Shown here: one piece after another, positions 20,462 through 30,310 of the stretch
Layout: each line of letters starts with the position of its first letter
Numbering within the stretch: the first letter of the stretch is position 1
Assembly (NCBI GenBank): GCA_030248295.1
Contig: JASANH010000395.1
Coordinates: 1 to 64,000 of the forward strand
DNA: 64,000 nucleotides
DNA from: Mesodorylaimus sp. YZB2_4
Lineage: Eukaryota > Nematoda > Enoplea > Dorylaimida > Dorylaimidae
Reading direction: 5' to 3'
Notes under the pieces: model-generated
What the model saw: only the letters and a program-made list of their open reading frames with translations
Told to the model about the DNA's origin: nothing
Database searches by the model: none
Made by a program: the position numbers and the translations under genes

Positions 20462-22480
20462 GTTTGGCGATTAACCAAGAAATGCGTTTGCCCCGATGTT
20501 TAGAAAATGAGTCACCAGCTGTGTCAACATTGTAGGCCTACGTTTTATCAGGGGGTGGGGCCTTGATGTATATAATTAAAGAATCTTGTGTGATCATGCG
20601 ATCAGCAATCATCGAAACATATCATTCCTAATTTCATCGGCTGATTGATTAACAAAAAAAAATACTCGATCAGTGCACCTACTGCAAGAATAGTTAGCAA
20701 TTATGCTTGACAATGGAATTAAAAAGTTCTTTTTAATCGCTTTCGATTTCAAAGACAGCGCTTTTCCAAAAGAAGGATATTGTGGAGCTATTGGACTCCT
20801 GACTGGTTCATTTGCAATGATACTATCTGCTTTCAGCGCTTTTGCCGTTTGATCCCCAGGCGAAGGCTGTTATAAGGCCGGCTGAAGCCGAATGTCACCT
20901 CGAGCTTAAGTCTTGTATGTACCAGACTAAGCCTAAGCCTGGTGTCATATGCCAGCCTAAGCTTTAGCCAAAGCCTAGTACCAGCCTAAGCTAATCGGGC
21001 CAGCTAACCTATTGTATGTTGGGGACCAAACAGCAAAAGTGCCTTGCTTTCTAGTGTCGGGCCATTAGTACCTCGTGCGGTCAGCTTTCCAGCAATTACA
21101 CTTTTCGATTTTTGAGGAGATTCAAGATCTTTCTTGTAATTTGAGTAGGTTTTTAGGATTTTAAAGCGTCACCTTGAAATTTGAGGAGATTTCTGAGGTT
21201 TTTGAGGGCGCTGGGAACCATGTGTAATTTTGTAGTTGCGTGTTTGCAGCAGGGTATCCTATTGTTTTCGCCGCCTACTCAATTCTTTTCGAATAGAATT
21301 TTCAGCGACGCATGCGTTTTCTAGAAATTTCAGCAAAAACTTTTTGTTGCAACCGCTATTTATCATTTCTTAAAAATTTCAATCAACAAACCAACGAAAA
21401 CTTGAAATTTCAGACGAGAAATTGGATGGTTTTCCAGAATTTTCTGGCGTGCGCACAGGTACATCCATGTCGCACAGCATGTGATGCTCAGGAACATCAT
21501 GGAGGCGGCCATTGTTGTGGAAAATTTGCATACGCGCTAGCCCTGTGCTTTACGTTAGTGCGCACCCGAAATCTACGTGCTCAGTACCAAGGACGCGCGA
21601 TTCAGTCGCCTTATCCTCGCATTTACGCATTGGTTCGAATCTGTAGTGCATAGCGGTCAGCTGTACGCTTCGTGGTCGCCCGAAGATGTTCGCCGCTTAC
21701 ACCAAAGTTCACAGCACACGGTAGCCCTAGGTTTTAGTCCCCCACCCTTTGTCTCGAAGGTTCTCTGCCTAGCCAACATTCGACGGCGTAATTTGCCCTC
21801 CACCCTCGCGCGCCCTACTATGACCAGCCCCGTCGCAAGTGCTAGAACTCTAGACCATCGCCCTTTTCCTAGATTATTAAACCCGCGTTCTACACTATTT
21901 GCTTCTACGCCAGTCTTTGGCCTGCTCTCCTCCTTTCCAACACATCAATGCACGCCTTTTCCTGGTTGGTCACAGCAGCCAGCCAGCCAGCCAGTAGACC
22001 AACCAGTCAACCTCGCCTGCGCTGTAATGCCTTTTTGTTGTTAAGAATGTTGCAAGTTGCTTATCCTACTCAACATTATCTACTTGAATCTGCATTCGTT
22101 AGTCGAATAAAAGCGTGCAGTTGTATATGTTCATGAAGATGCGGTAAAAACGGCGTTTTTTCTTTTTCTGCGATACCGCAAAATAATGTTTGAAAGTAAT
22201 GTTGGAAGCAGAAGTCGAAACAAAAGAAAATTCTGACGGAATTCTGCCTTCTGTAGTGCTTTTTTCGATGATCAAATAAACCCCTGGATATATATATTTC
22301 AAAAATGATTTATTCACAAAATATATTTACAGAAATGTAAAAATTATTTTAATGTTTAGGCCTTTAGAAGGCCCATACATACAGCAACATACTTTGAAAA
22401 GCTGAGGTTTGCACGTGACTAGCGAGCGACAGATGGCATATAGTTTTCTCGATACAATAAAAAGAACTGGAAATTATCCT
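20462..22480. other. No gene recognised; short AGCCTAAG-type repeats
   Basis: Between about 20925 and 20995 the motif AGCCTAAG recurs several times with variation. Hexamers resembling GCCTAA occur but not as a telomere-like array. Frames between 21300 and 22136 are open but have low-complexity Ser/Pro/Gln composition and no domain. An AATAAA lies at about 22106. Confidence 0.4.
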
Positions 22481-22481
22481 T

Positions 22482-22925
22482 TTAAGGTAAAAACTTGTTC
22501 TGTTTTAAAGAATTACTGATATCGTCTTCGATTTGACTCGGTCTATATAAAAAACTGTTTTCTGCAGTTGATTCGTAGTTCATAAAATCGATGCGATCCA
22601 TTGTTTCCGCCCCCACCCCGGTCTTTCCTCTTCCGTCCCCAATCGTACGCTCTATTGCATTGTGCGTGATTGCAAGACGGTAAAGACATTCGGACGTACA
22701 AAATCCACAAAACCAAATCGATAGTGGTGCCAGGCCTTGGTTTTGCATGGAAAGACAAAACGGCAGTGACTGCTGCTGTAAAACACTGAATGCTGATCGC
22801 CCAGGTTCGTCGCGGACTTGCTGAAAACTTTCTAAAGACGGTGCAGGCGTTGGAGGTCGTGGTGCATAGAAGCAATCTCCTCGTCTCAAAAGAGGTGGTG
22901 TCGGACTCGTTGGCTCGTCTTCCAT
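22482..22925 (-). CDS. Candidate host exon, unknown protein
   Basis: The ATG at 22925-22923 opens a 147-codon minus-strand frame beginning MEDEPTSPTPPLLRRGDCF, followed by a Pro-rich stretch and ending SQIEDDISNSLKQNKFLP. On the minus strand the ATG is preceded by a plausible 3' splice site (TTTTACTGGCAG). The composition resembles real coding sequence, but there is no recognisable domain and no partner exon, so a chance frame cannot be excluded. Confidence 0.25.
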   Translation of the reverse strand: MEDEPTSPTPPLLRRGDCFYAPRPPTPAPSLESFQQVRDEPGRSAFSVLQQQSLPFCLSMQNQGLAPLSIWFCGFCTSECLYRLAITHNAIERTIGDGRGKTGVGAETMDRIDFMNYESTAENSFLYRPSQIEDDISNSLKQNKFLP

Positions 22926-22929
22926 CCCT

Positions 22930-23600
22930 GCCAGTAAAACAGGATCAAATTTCTGCAGCTTATTGTTAGATTTACAACCTCCACACTGCTCCCTCCTTGA
23001 TCATGCACGCTTCGGCATTTTATGTTACAACTCACAAGCGTCAGGAGAATGAAAGCAGCCTGTAGGTAGAATGTAAAAGTCAGACAGTCAACTCGGTTTT
23101 TCTCTCGACACACAGGTCTCTTGACCGTCACAGGCTAGACGTGTCCTGATTGGCTGAGGAGCCAGCTTTTCTTATACAACACGGCTATGAACAACCTTTG
23201 TCACTTTTGTCTTCGCATAGCAGAAATGGCGTTTCTACCATGTGGCGGAGCTCTTTCTCAATGCTAAACTGGTATTCAGTGATTGTTGTGGGATGCCTGT
23301 TCAGTTTCAGCTGCTTTATATATGCAAGAAGCAAGAACATTGACGCAATTTTAAGAGCGAGGAATAATTCAAGCGAAAGCCATGTCCTTTCGAATCCAAA
23401 TGCCCGTCAAACCCAAACATCGTTTCCTGAAGTCTGCACAGCAGTATCGAAGCGCCCAAAGATTTGCGGCTACTCTATTGTGCTTGAGGAGCTTGGGTCG
23501 AACTCCCACCAGCAACAGCTATGCCACGAGTTTTCTGGTTATTCGGATGTACAGTCGACTCCACTGAATTGCATATCGGATAATCGCATAAATCGCTTTA
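22930..23600. other. No gene recognised with confidence
   Basis: A plus frame at 23150-23608 contains one hydrophobic stretch (NWYSVIVVGCLFSFSCFIYA) but starts at TTG and ends inside the satellite-like region. At 23549 CAGTCGACTCCACTGAATTG resembles a pogo-type terminus. Confidence 0.3.
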
Positions 23601-23661
23601 TTGCATAAAAAGTCCCAATTCTTTTCTTATACCCGCCATGTTAAAAATCTTCGCGTGATTG

Positions 23662-23985
23662 AATATCGGATAGATGCATGAATCGGATAAATGCATGAAT
23701 CGGATAATGCACGAATCGGATAAATTCATGAATCGGATGAATGCATGAATCGGATAAATGCATGAATCGAATAAATGCATGAATCGGATAAATGCATGAA
23801 TCGGATAAATGCATGAATCGGATAAATGCATGAATCGGATAAATGCATGAATCGGATAAATGCATGAATCGGATAAATGCATGAATCGGATAAATGCATG
23901 AATCGGATAAATGCATGAATTCGATAAATGCATGAATCGGATAATTGCATGAATCGGATAAATGCATGAATCGGATAATTGCATA
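23662..23985. repeat. 17-bp tandem repeat (minisatellite)
   Basis: About 19 tandem copies of a 17-bp unit (ATGCATGAATCGGATAA) with scattered single-base changes. All three minus-strand frames stay open through the array and read repeats of IHAFIRFMHLSDSC type, which is an artefact of the unit length; no gene is claimed. Confidence 0.95.
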
Positions 23986-23989
23986 GCGC

Positions 23990-24318
23990 CATCGGATATT
24001 TGAATAACAAGCTTCTCAGTTTCTCATCGTTCCAATCTCAGATTAGACTAGATTAGAAAATGAGTGGCTTCCTCGAATCGCCACTTTTTCCAGGCGCTCA
24101 AGCCAATAAAAAAAGAGGCTGCGCCCGCCCCTTCAGAAAAGTAACCTCTGCTCTATTCCCCCCCCCCCCCCCTTCCCCATCTTGCAGTTAGTTCTTTCTC
24201 ATAAGTATTTGGCGGGGGAGGGGAGAGGGGGAAAATTCTGCGATATCAGTTGGATTTTTCATCATGCCTTCCTTACGCCATTTGGATTTGCCCAAACTTC
24301 AGGAGGTAGTGAATAGTA
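23990..24318. other. No gene recognised; C/G homopolymer tracts
   Basis: Contains a long poly-C run near 24159-24172 and a G-rich stretch near 24210-24231. Confidence 0.5.
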
Positions 24319-24507
24319 ATGTATGGAAGGATTTCCCAGCGTTACTTGGCGATATTTACGATAGTTACACTGAACTTAGTGCTGGTGATCGCACCATACA
24401 TTTTTGGTGGCGCTGAATTTTGGCATGCTGTCAACCAAATTGGTCGTGGGGAAGAAAGTAGTGGAGACTCACACTCCGAAGAGGAAAAGCAAAAAGACGA
24501 TCCTTAG
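24319..24507 (+). CDS. Candidate small membrane protein, unknown function
   Basis: ATG at 24319 opens 62 codons ending in TAG. The product has a basic N-terminus, one hydrophobic segment (YLAIFTIVTLNLVLVIAPYI) and an acidic, charged tail (EESSGDSHSEEEKQKDDP), the profile of a small single-pass membrane protein. A poly(A) signal AATAAA follows near 24673. An alternative upstream ATG at 24264 uses a different frame. Composition and arrangement are gene-like, but no homologue is recognised. Confidence 0.35.
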   Translation: MYGRISQRYLAIFTIVTLNLVLVIAPYIFGGAEFWHAVNQIGRGEESSGDSHSEEEKQKDDP

Positions 24508-24816
24508 GTGCTTAATACCGTATTACTGCATCAAATAATTACGATCTGCGTCCCATGTTTATAAACGGTTTGGAGCTAACTATGGTCAATATGATCTTAT
24601 TTTCTGAAACATTTAAAATGACGAAAATGTGGACGTTATTTTGACTGCAGTATTCTCTGAGGTTTTCGACACAATAAAAGTTGATGGACGGAATGACGTC
24701 TTTCTCGGTTTTTTCTCGATCATCCTGATTTGAACATTCCGATTATAATTTCCCTTTTGAATCAAGCTCATTTGTCAGCTGAGCTTCTAGTGGAAAAAAT
24801 CTGCAGTGTATCCAAA

Positions 24817-25016
24817 AGCAAGAAATCGTTGACGTTCGACATAAAGATGACTGTACATTTCACTTGCATAAAATGCCCCTCTGGACGTGGTACTGGTGGT
24901 CGTGTGCGAAGGAAATATCATACAAAGTTGAATGAATATGAAAAAGGAAAGAGAAGCATTTTGGAAATAATAAATAGAGACGACTTATGTAGCGATGTTT
25001 CCCTACAGATGAGAAC
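24817..25016 (+). pseudogene. Fragment resembling proteins of DNA-polymerase-B-type mobile elements
   Basis: The frame contains a C-x2-C/GRGTGGRVRRKYH stretch followed by KRSILEIINRDDLC, a combination I associate with the region before the polymerase domain in large self-synthesising or virus-like elements (a KRS-I-x-I-x-N-x-DDLC signature). The TIR element that begins at 25024 cuts it off. Assignment is tentative and rests on one motif. Confidence 0.3.
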
Positions 25017-25050
25017 ACAGCTGAAGGCTCGTTTATACTCGCTACGCTGC

Positions 25051-26444
25051 GGCTGGCGTAGCGCGCACAGCGTCGCCGAGCGCAGCAGGGGGATGTTTAT
25101 ACTTCAGCGCGTAGGTCTGCGCGTAGAGACCTGCGCGCGTAGAAATCGGAATACTGCGGCGGAGCAGAGTTGTCTGCTGAAAACGGGAAACCCCTTTTTT
25201 CGCCTTGTGTGCGCGATTTTCTACTGTAGCCGGGGATGAGCTCGAATGAGTGTCTACCTACAATTCCAACATGCCCTATTCGTACAGAACAGACAACGGA
25301 CTATATCGGACAGCTATTTATTTAACTTTTTCTATTGTTGGCAGAGAGTCAGATAGAAACAGACAGAAAATGGACAGAATCTGTTGACACAAAATTGGAG
25401 AGTATCACATCATAATCTAACAAATTGCAATCAGTTACTTCTGTGCAATCTCGAACCCAAACACAGAGTTTACGCTACCATATCAGCATTGCCGTCACTC
25501 TTATTCCCCAGCAATGTCTTGAGTGCCATTTCTATAGGCAAGACGTCGGAAAGGATTCTTGGATTTACGGCACGATTTATCACTCCTTCTCTCCTCAAAA
25601 TTGGAAAACAGTGTAATCGATCGCTTCAATGCTGGGTGAAGGTCATTGAAATCTAAAAGCATGAAAATAACGATGCAATTGCAAAACTGAGCAGTTTACA
25701 GAAATTGACCTCCTGTTCTGATTCTATTACTGACGAGTTCGCAGAACAGTATTGCAAAACTGTTCAGGCTTTTTCTACAGTAGGTGCAGTGTGTTAAACG
25801 GGCATCTCCTAACTTTGTTTCATTTGTTCATTATCATTCTGACTTTGCCATGGATAGAGCCCGTCGACAGCACAACTATGACAAATAAATACAACATGGC
25901 GCAGCAAAATTGAAACTTACCTTCGATGATTCGGAGCTTTTAGAAATTTACATTTGTCGTCGAAGCCATACAGGCCAATGTGGGTTACACTCGAAGGAGA
26001 AATCATGACTCCTAGACAGCAGCCGCTCTTGAAATTTCAAAGTTTGCAATTCCTCAATTCACCTGTTGAAAAAAAGGAATGAAAATAATAATGTATCACA
26101 TTTTCAGCATTTTAAAATATGCAATCAAACTTTTATCTAGGCTGGAATAGTTAAAAACAGACAAACTAAGTCGCTGAAATTTAAATTGAGATAATTAAGT
26201 GAAATATTTTCAAAGAGGAGACCGCCGGTACGCGGGCGCGTATTTTTTGCACTAACTTTTTTCTTAGTGCAAAAAGTACGACTCGGCGGTGCTGCGGCAG
26301 CAGCCCAAAACGAATCGTTTATACTTCGTCTGCCGTTGCATCGCTACGACATTCGGCGGCAGTTCGCATAGTCGTAGTACAGTACCCCGCGAAACTATAC
26401 TTTACCCTGTGTGCTGCGCGCTACGCCAGCGGCAGCGTAGCGGC
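25051..26444. mobile_element. Nested insertion within left TIR
   Basis: The ends form inverted repeats of about 30 bp (25041-25072 against about 26399-26434), and the interior is AT-rich with no transposase. Subterminal regions (25060-25150 and 26220-26430) are unusually rich in GCG/CGC motifs. Confidence 0.5.
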
Positions 26445-26719
26445 ACTTTTCTATTCCCCACCCTGCTACGGGCACCATGCGACTAAACGCGTCAGGCGAC
26501 TATTCGCAACCGCAACGAAAGCGGGTGCGAGGTCGCGTGCGGCCCTGTACGTGGCGTCTGGGCAGCGTCTGGCTGGCGAGCTGGCCCCCCATAGTCCGTG
26601 CTAATGATAAGTTGCCTTGCTGTACGTCTTGCCTCATTCACACCGTTTTTGGTTGATTTAGTGCCGTGCGCGATTGCATTTTTTTAACGCTACCTGTAAG
26701 CTCTAAAATTGTGAGACAA

Positions 26720-27751
26720 ATGAGTGACTTATTGTCCGAAAAACTTCCGAAATCATATCGAAATAAAATTATCGAATTTACCGGCTTTGGAGAAGAAAGC
26801 TGTCGTGCCCTTATTCGATGTAATTGCGAAAATGAGCAAGACATTCAGCTTTGGATTACTGAGTATTCTGAATCATCGTTCACAAGCTGGATCGTCAGGA
26901 AAACATATCCAGAAGTGGAACGCCTTCGATTTCGAAAAGATTTTGTTTGCCGGCTGTCGGATCACGGCCATATGAAAAGCGATGGGATGAGATGCTTGGC
27001 TCGATGGGATGAAATGCCTTCATTGCCTCCAGTCACTGTGCAGGCTCGGCATGAAATTGCAATATTGGCGATTGGTGATGCAGCAGAAGACATGGAATTT
27101 TATCGGGGGCTAAATGTAAGATGTGCACTCGATCTGCTAAGAGCCCAGGGATAAAATTGACTTGCGTAATTTCAGGAACAAAGTCGCGTTGACGTACAAA
27201 GTGACTTATCCAGCGTCGCGTCGGCATCATCGGCTGCTCCTCTGTCTCAATCCACCAATGAAGACTATGTTATGGAGACAGATGCAGCTGACGAACCAGC
27301 AAATGCAACTGAAACGGTAAGCAAACTAAGAGGGATTTTTGAAACTTCGTTGCGAAAACATTATTTTCTGTTTCAGCCCACTGGCATTATTTCTCGCAGC
27401 ACATTGGAATTGGAATTTAGCGATTTAATATCAAGAATTGTTGGGTTCGAGAAGGACCCAAATGTTGTTGCTTGCGCCAAAACATTTCTCTCAAGGGCGA
27501 AGAAAATCAATACCGCAAGTCAGCTAGCGTCGTTTTTAGCGACTGCAGGATCTACCGTCGGAAAGTTTGGACGTTCTGGTGCCACGATTCGCGTCCAGCC
27601 AACGAGCATTGCCCGCCGTCGTCTTGGTTTGACTCGTGGTTCTAAGAAGCTACCGTATGGAAGAAGATCTCATTCACGCGATCAACCAGTCTCGAAAAAA
27701 AGAAAGCATGACCTTCAAGCCAGTGTTCGAAAAAATCAACGGAATGGATAA
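26720..27751 (+). CDS. Transposon-encoded 303-aa protein with two 60-nt introns
   Basis: Exons 26720-27115, 27176-27316 and 27377-27751 join in one frame (132, 47 and 124 codons plus stop). Both introns are exactly 60 nt, phase 0, with GTAAG donors and TTTCAG-type acceptors. The N-terminal half has LIRCNCEN, SSFTSWIVRKTYPEV and a later Cys/His pattern reminiscent of the FLYWCH/WRKY-like finger found in proteins of several animal DNA transposons. The C-terminal part has ATIRVQPTSIARRRLG followed by a very basic tail (KKLPYGRR, KKRKHD), a nuclear-localisation-like end I have seen in transposon proteins. No catalytic DDE or YR motif is visible, so the function is not known. A poly(A) signal AATAAA is at 27899-27904. 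The frame is intact. Confidence 0.55.
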
Positions 27752-28174
27752 ATGATGATCTCTAATTTGAGCTTTATTGTTTTGTGTACGGGCTTAAGGC
27801 GAGAAAAAGCAGCCTGATTATTTGAAGTTGATTTGTGCCGATTTGATCGTAAAAATGTTGCTTCAAAGATTGCCATTGCTAATCGTAAGGTTGTTCGGAA
27901 TAAATTGTAAGGTCAAGTTTCGCCTTTCTTTTCATTGACAAAAACGTTTTCCTACAGTATAGTTGTTCTTAGGAATGGAATGGAGCAGTTGATGTCGATA
28001 TAACACAGCACAGTACTTATATCCCTTGGCGCAGCCGCGTATTTGGCCGCACGCGACCTCGCACCCGCTTTCGTTGCGGTTGCGAATAGTCGCCTGACGC
28101 GTTTAGTCGCATGGTGCCCGTAGCAGGGTAGGGAATAGAAAAGTGCAGCGTAGCGAGTATAAACGAGCCTTGAG

Positions 28175-28515
28175 TCTTGCCAGTCTTTTACTGCACCCTA
28201 AAATATCATCCTACAGCTAATAGGCACAGAATAGCTGAAAGAGTGGAATGTGGATAGGGAAAGAAATCTGTTTGAGTTAGAAGCAGAGAGTGCGCCAGAA
28301 TGTACATGTGAAAAACTGGATTGTTTAAGGAAGAGCCGTGAGAAGGTTACTGTGTTGAAAGGTGATGTGATGATTTGATGAGAAGAAGGAAAGGTCATTA
28401 TCGCGAGAGTCGCGACACTCCCGCGAGAGTAAAGAATAGAAATGATGAGATGCAGTGAAGCGTTAGGAGGAAAGATGAAAGTAAATGCGGATAAGTATAT
28501 GATCACTGGATAAAC
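28175..28515. other. No gene recognised
   Basis: Purine-rich sequence (many GAGAG/GAAAG runs). The minus-strand frame across it is low-complexity and is not taken as coding. Confidence 0.4.
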
Positions 28516-28519
28516 ATGT

Positions 28520-30226
28520 TCACTGATGCTCCTTCAAGGTTTCGATCAGAGCCCGTATTGGCGAGCTCATCGGTTCAGGCTGCTGGGCTTGGATGGGTTG
28601 ATTGACTGGGCCCTTCATGGGGCAGGGCTCTTCTTGACTCATAAGGGGTGGATGATGCAGTATGGGTTCCGTGTCGTGACCTTTGAGGATTTTCAGCAGA
28701 AGTTATTTGATAACGTTCAAGAAGAGTTTGGCTGTGATATACGCACAACATAGTTGCACCCAGATCCAATGGAGTCTGCCTGTAAACTGATCGAGTAGTC
28801 CTATTGGTGTATATCTGCTGGCTGCGTCCAAAATAGCATTCGCTTGTGAACCAGCTGGTGGTCCAACGACTTGGCTCAACTCCCGTAGCGTACTGGTGTG
28901 CTCTTCAACTGAGGCGAAAATGTCATTCAGGCTGATCTGCTCTCGCAGTTCGTCCCTTGTGTACATCAGAAGCGGCTTGTGGATAACAGGTTTGAAGTCG
29001 GCATAGGCTGATAGCGTTGTGGTAAACATAGCGTGGTCAGCGAATAGTCCGTCGTATGGGCGCAGTTCTCCTGAGTGAGCAAAATGAAGAAGAATCTTTA
29101 CACTTGCATCTTGCAGAAATGTTTCCTGCACTAAATCACATCCGGCCGCAGAGTGGGCGTAAATGATTCTAGTTTTCGGTTTCATGAATCCCGTTGTGGC
29201 CTGCCCATGCACCGTGTAATTTAATAGGACCCATTCTGTACATTTCTTGCCCATGCTGAGAAATGTGTAGCTTTCGACTTGGTTGCATGGCCAGATTCCT
29301 AAAATCGTTCCATGAAGACGACCCATGACGTTGCTGTCGTTGGAAAGCTTCCTGACGATGAGGGTGGGCTCAGAGTGTGCCAGTAGCATGCTGATCTGCT
29401 AAAGTTCATGAATGGATCGACAAACCGAATAGAAGGCGTGATTCAAGAGCACTTTGAATTAGTACTCTAACTGAGATTCCAGTGCTTGCAGTCGTGGGGT
29501 CACAATGTCACTCTCTCCATTGTCTTCTGCTTGACGTTTAGATCGCCGTAGATCACTCGGCGCGATGACTGAACCCATTGTGATGACAATAGGGATTCCT
29601 TGATCCGTCATTGTTGCTTCTGAGCTGTCGCAAACCGTGACCTTCCCTCGACCATTATTCCAGGTGAATGCCAGTTCATAGTCGTCACTTAGGAATTGAT
29701 TGTCCCAAAGTTTTCCATCGATTGACTTCCAGAACACGTATTCACACTTGGCCGTTTTGTTTATCTTCCATACTAGGGCGCTTTGATCATGTAATGTGCA
29801 GGCCTCCTTCTCGTAGTCGCAGTGCGCGACGTTCGCCAAGTTCGATTCTATGTGGCCATGGTATGATTGGTGGACTTTGGCTCCGATCAGAAAACGATTA
29901 GTAGTCTCTCTGGCATACCACTTACAGCAGTCCCAAGCATTGCCGCTTGTGTATGGTGGCTCCACACGGTTTTCGGTGAATGCAGAAGTCTCACTCCCCA
30001 ATAGTGGGCCTTCCCGACAGCGACGATGTTCGATTATTTCCAAACATTCAGGGGCCATAATCGGGACAGCTTCCCCATGATGGCGTTGCTCCCATCCTGA
30101 TTTCGCGAAGTTTGTGTAAGCTTCGACCACAGTTCTGACCTTCGAACACTTGTAGGCAGCGCTGTCGTACTTTGCAATGTTGCGCTTGTATGGCGACCTT
30201 CGAGACATAAACCTTTGTTCGGTCAT
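28520..30226 (-). pseudogene. Envelope-like glycoprotein gene beside the BEL element, with in-frame stops
   Basis: A single minus-strand frame of 569 codons runs from 30226 to TGA 28520-28522, interrupted by TAA 29459-29461, TAG 29399-29401 and TAA 28703-28705. It has a Cys-rich ectodomain and a furin-like site (SKRQ, after RR), then a segment after the site alignable with the Gypsy envelope in this window (shared GIWPC/LIWQC motif and following spacing). Further features are heptad-like Leu spacing and a hydrophobic segment near the end (WIWVQLCCAYITAKLF). These are features of class III-like or retroviral-type envelope precursors. It lies head-to-head with the BEL pol (opposite strand, 75 bp apart), so it is not in the normal downstream env position. 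Virus family of origin is not determined. Confidence 0.6.
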
Positions 30227-30242
30227 TGTCCTTCAGTGCGGT

Positions 30243-30310
30243 CTTGCAATATTATATAAAAAGAATATTAGATATAAATAGATAGATAGAATATTATATA
30301 TAAAAAGAAA
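30243..30310. repeat. AT-rich GATA/TATA microsatellite
   Basis: Short runs of ATATTATATA, GATAGATAGA and TATAAAAAGA lie between the oppositely oriented envelope and pol genes, a possible rearrangement junction. Confidence 0.7.

Larger units (their letters stand above)
25024..28171. mobile_element. DNA transposon with 127-bp TIRs, left TIR split by a 1.4-kb insertion
   Basis: The terminal 27 bases (25024-25050) are exactly inverted at 28145-28171. The next 100 bases of the right TIR (28045-28144) match 26445-26544 in inverse orientation. So the left TIR is interrupted by 1,394 bp (25051-26444). That insert begins and ends with related GCTACGCTGC...GGCGTAGCGCGC sequences in inverse orientation, so it is probably a related non-autonomous element. 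Without the insert the element is about 1.75 kb and encloses one spliced gene. No direct target duplication is obvious. Confidence 0.75.

Noticed and set aside
20925..20995. Nematode-type telomere repeat (TTAGGC/GCCTAA)
   Set aside because: Only a few irregular copies occur, embedded in AGCCTAAG variants, without a regular tandem array.
23598..24010. Three overlapping minus-strand frames of 94-128 codons with IHAFIRFMHLSDSC repeats
   Set aside because: They are translations of the 17-bp tandem repeat, whose unit has no stop on this strand in any frame; no gene is implied.
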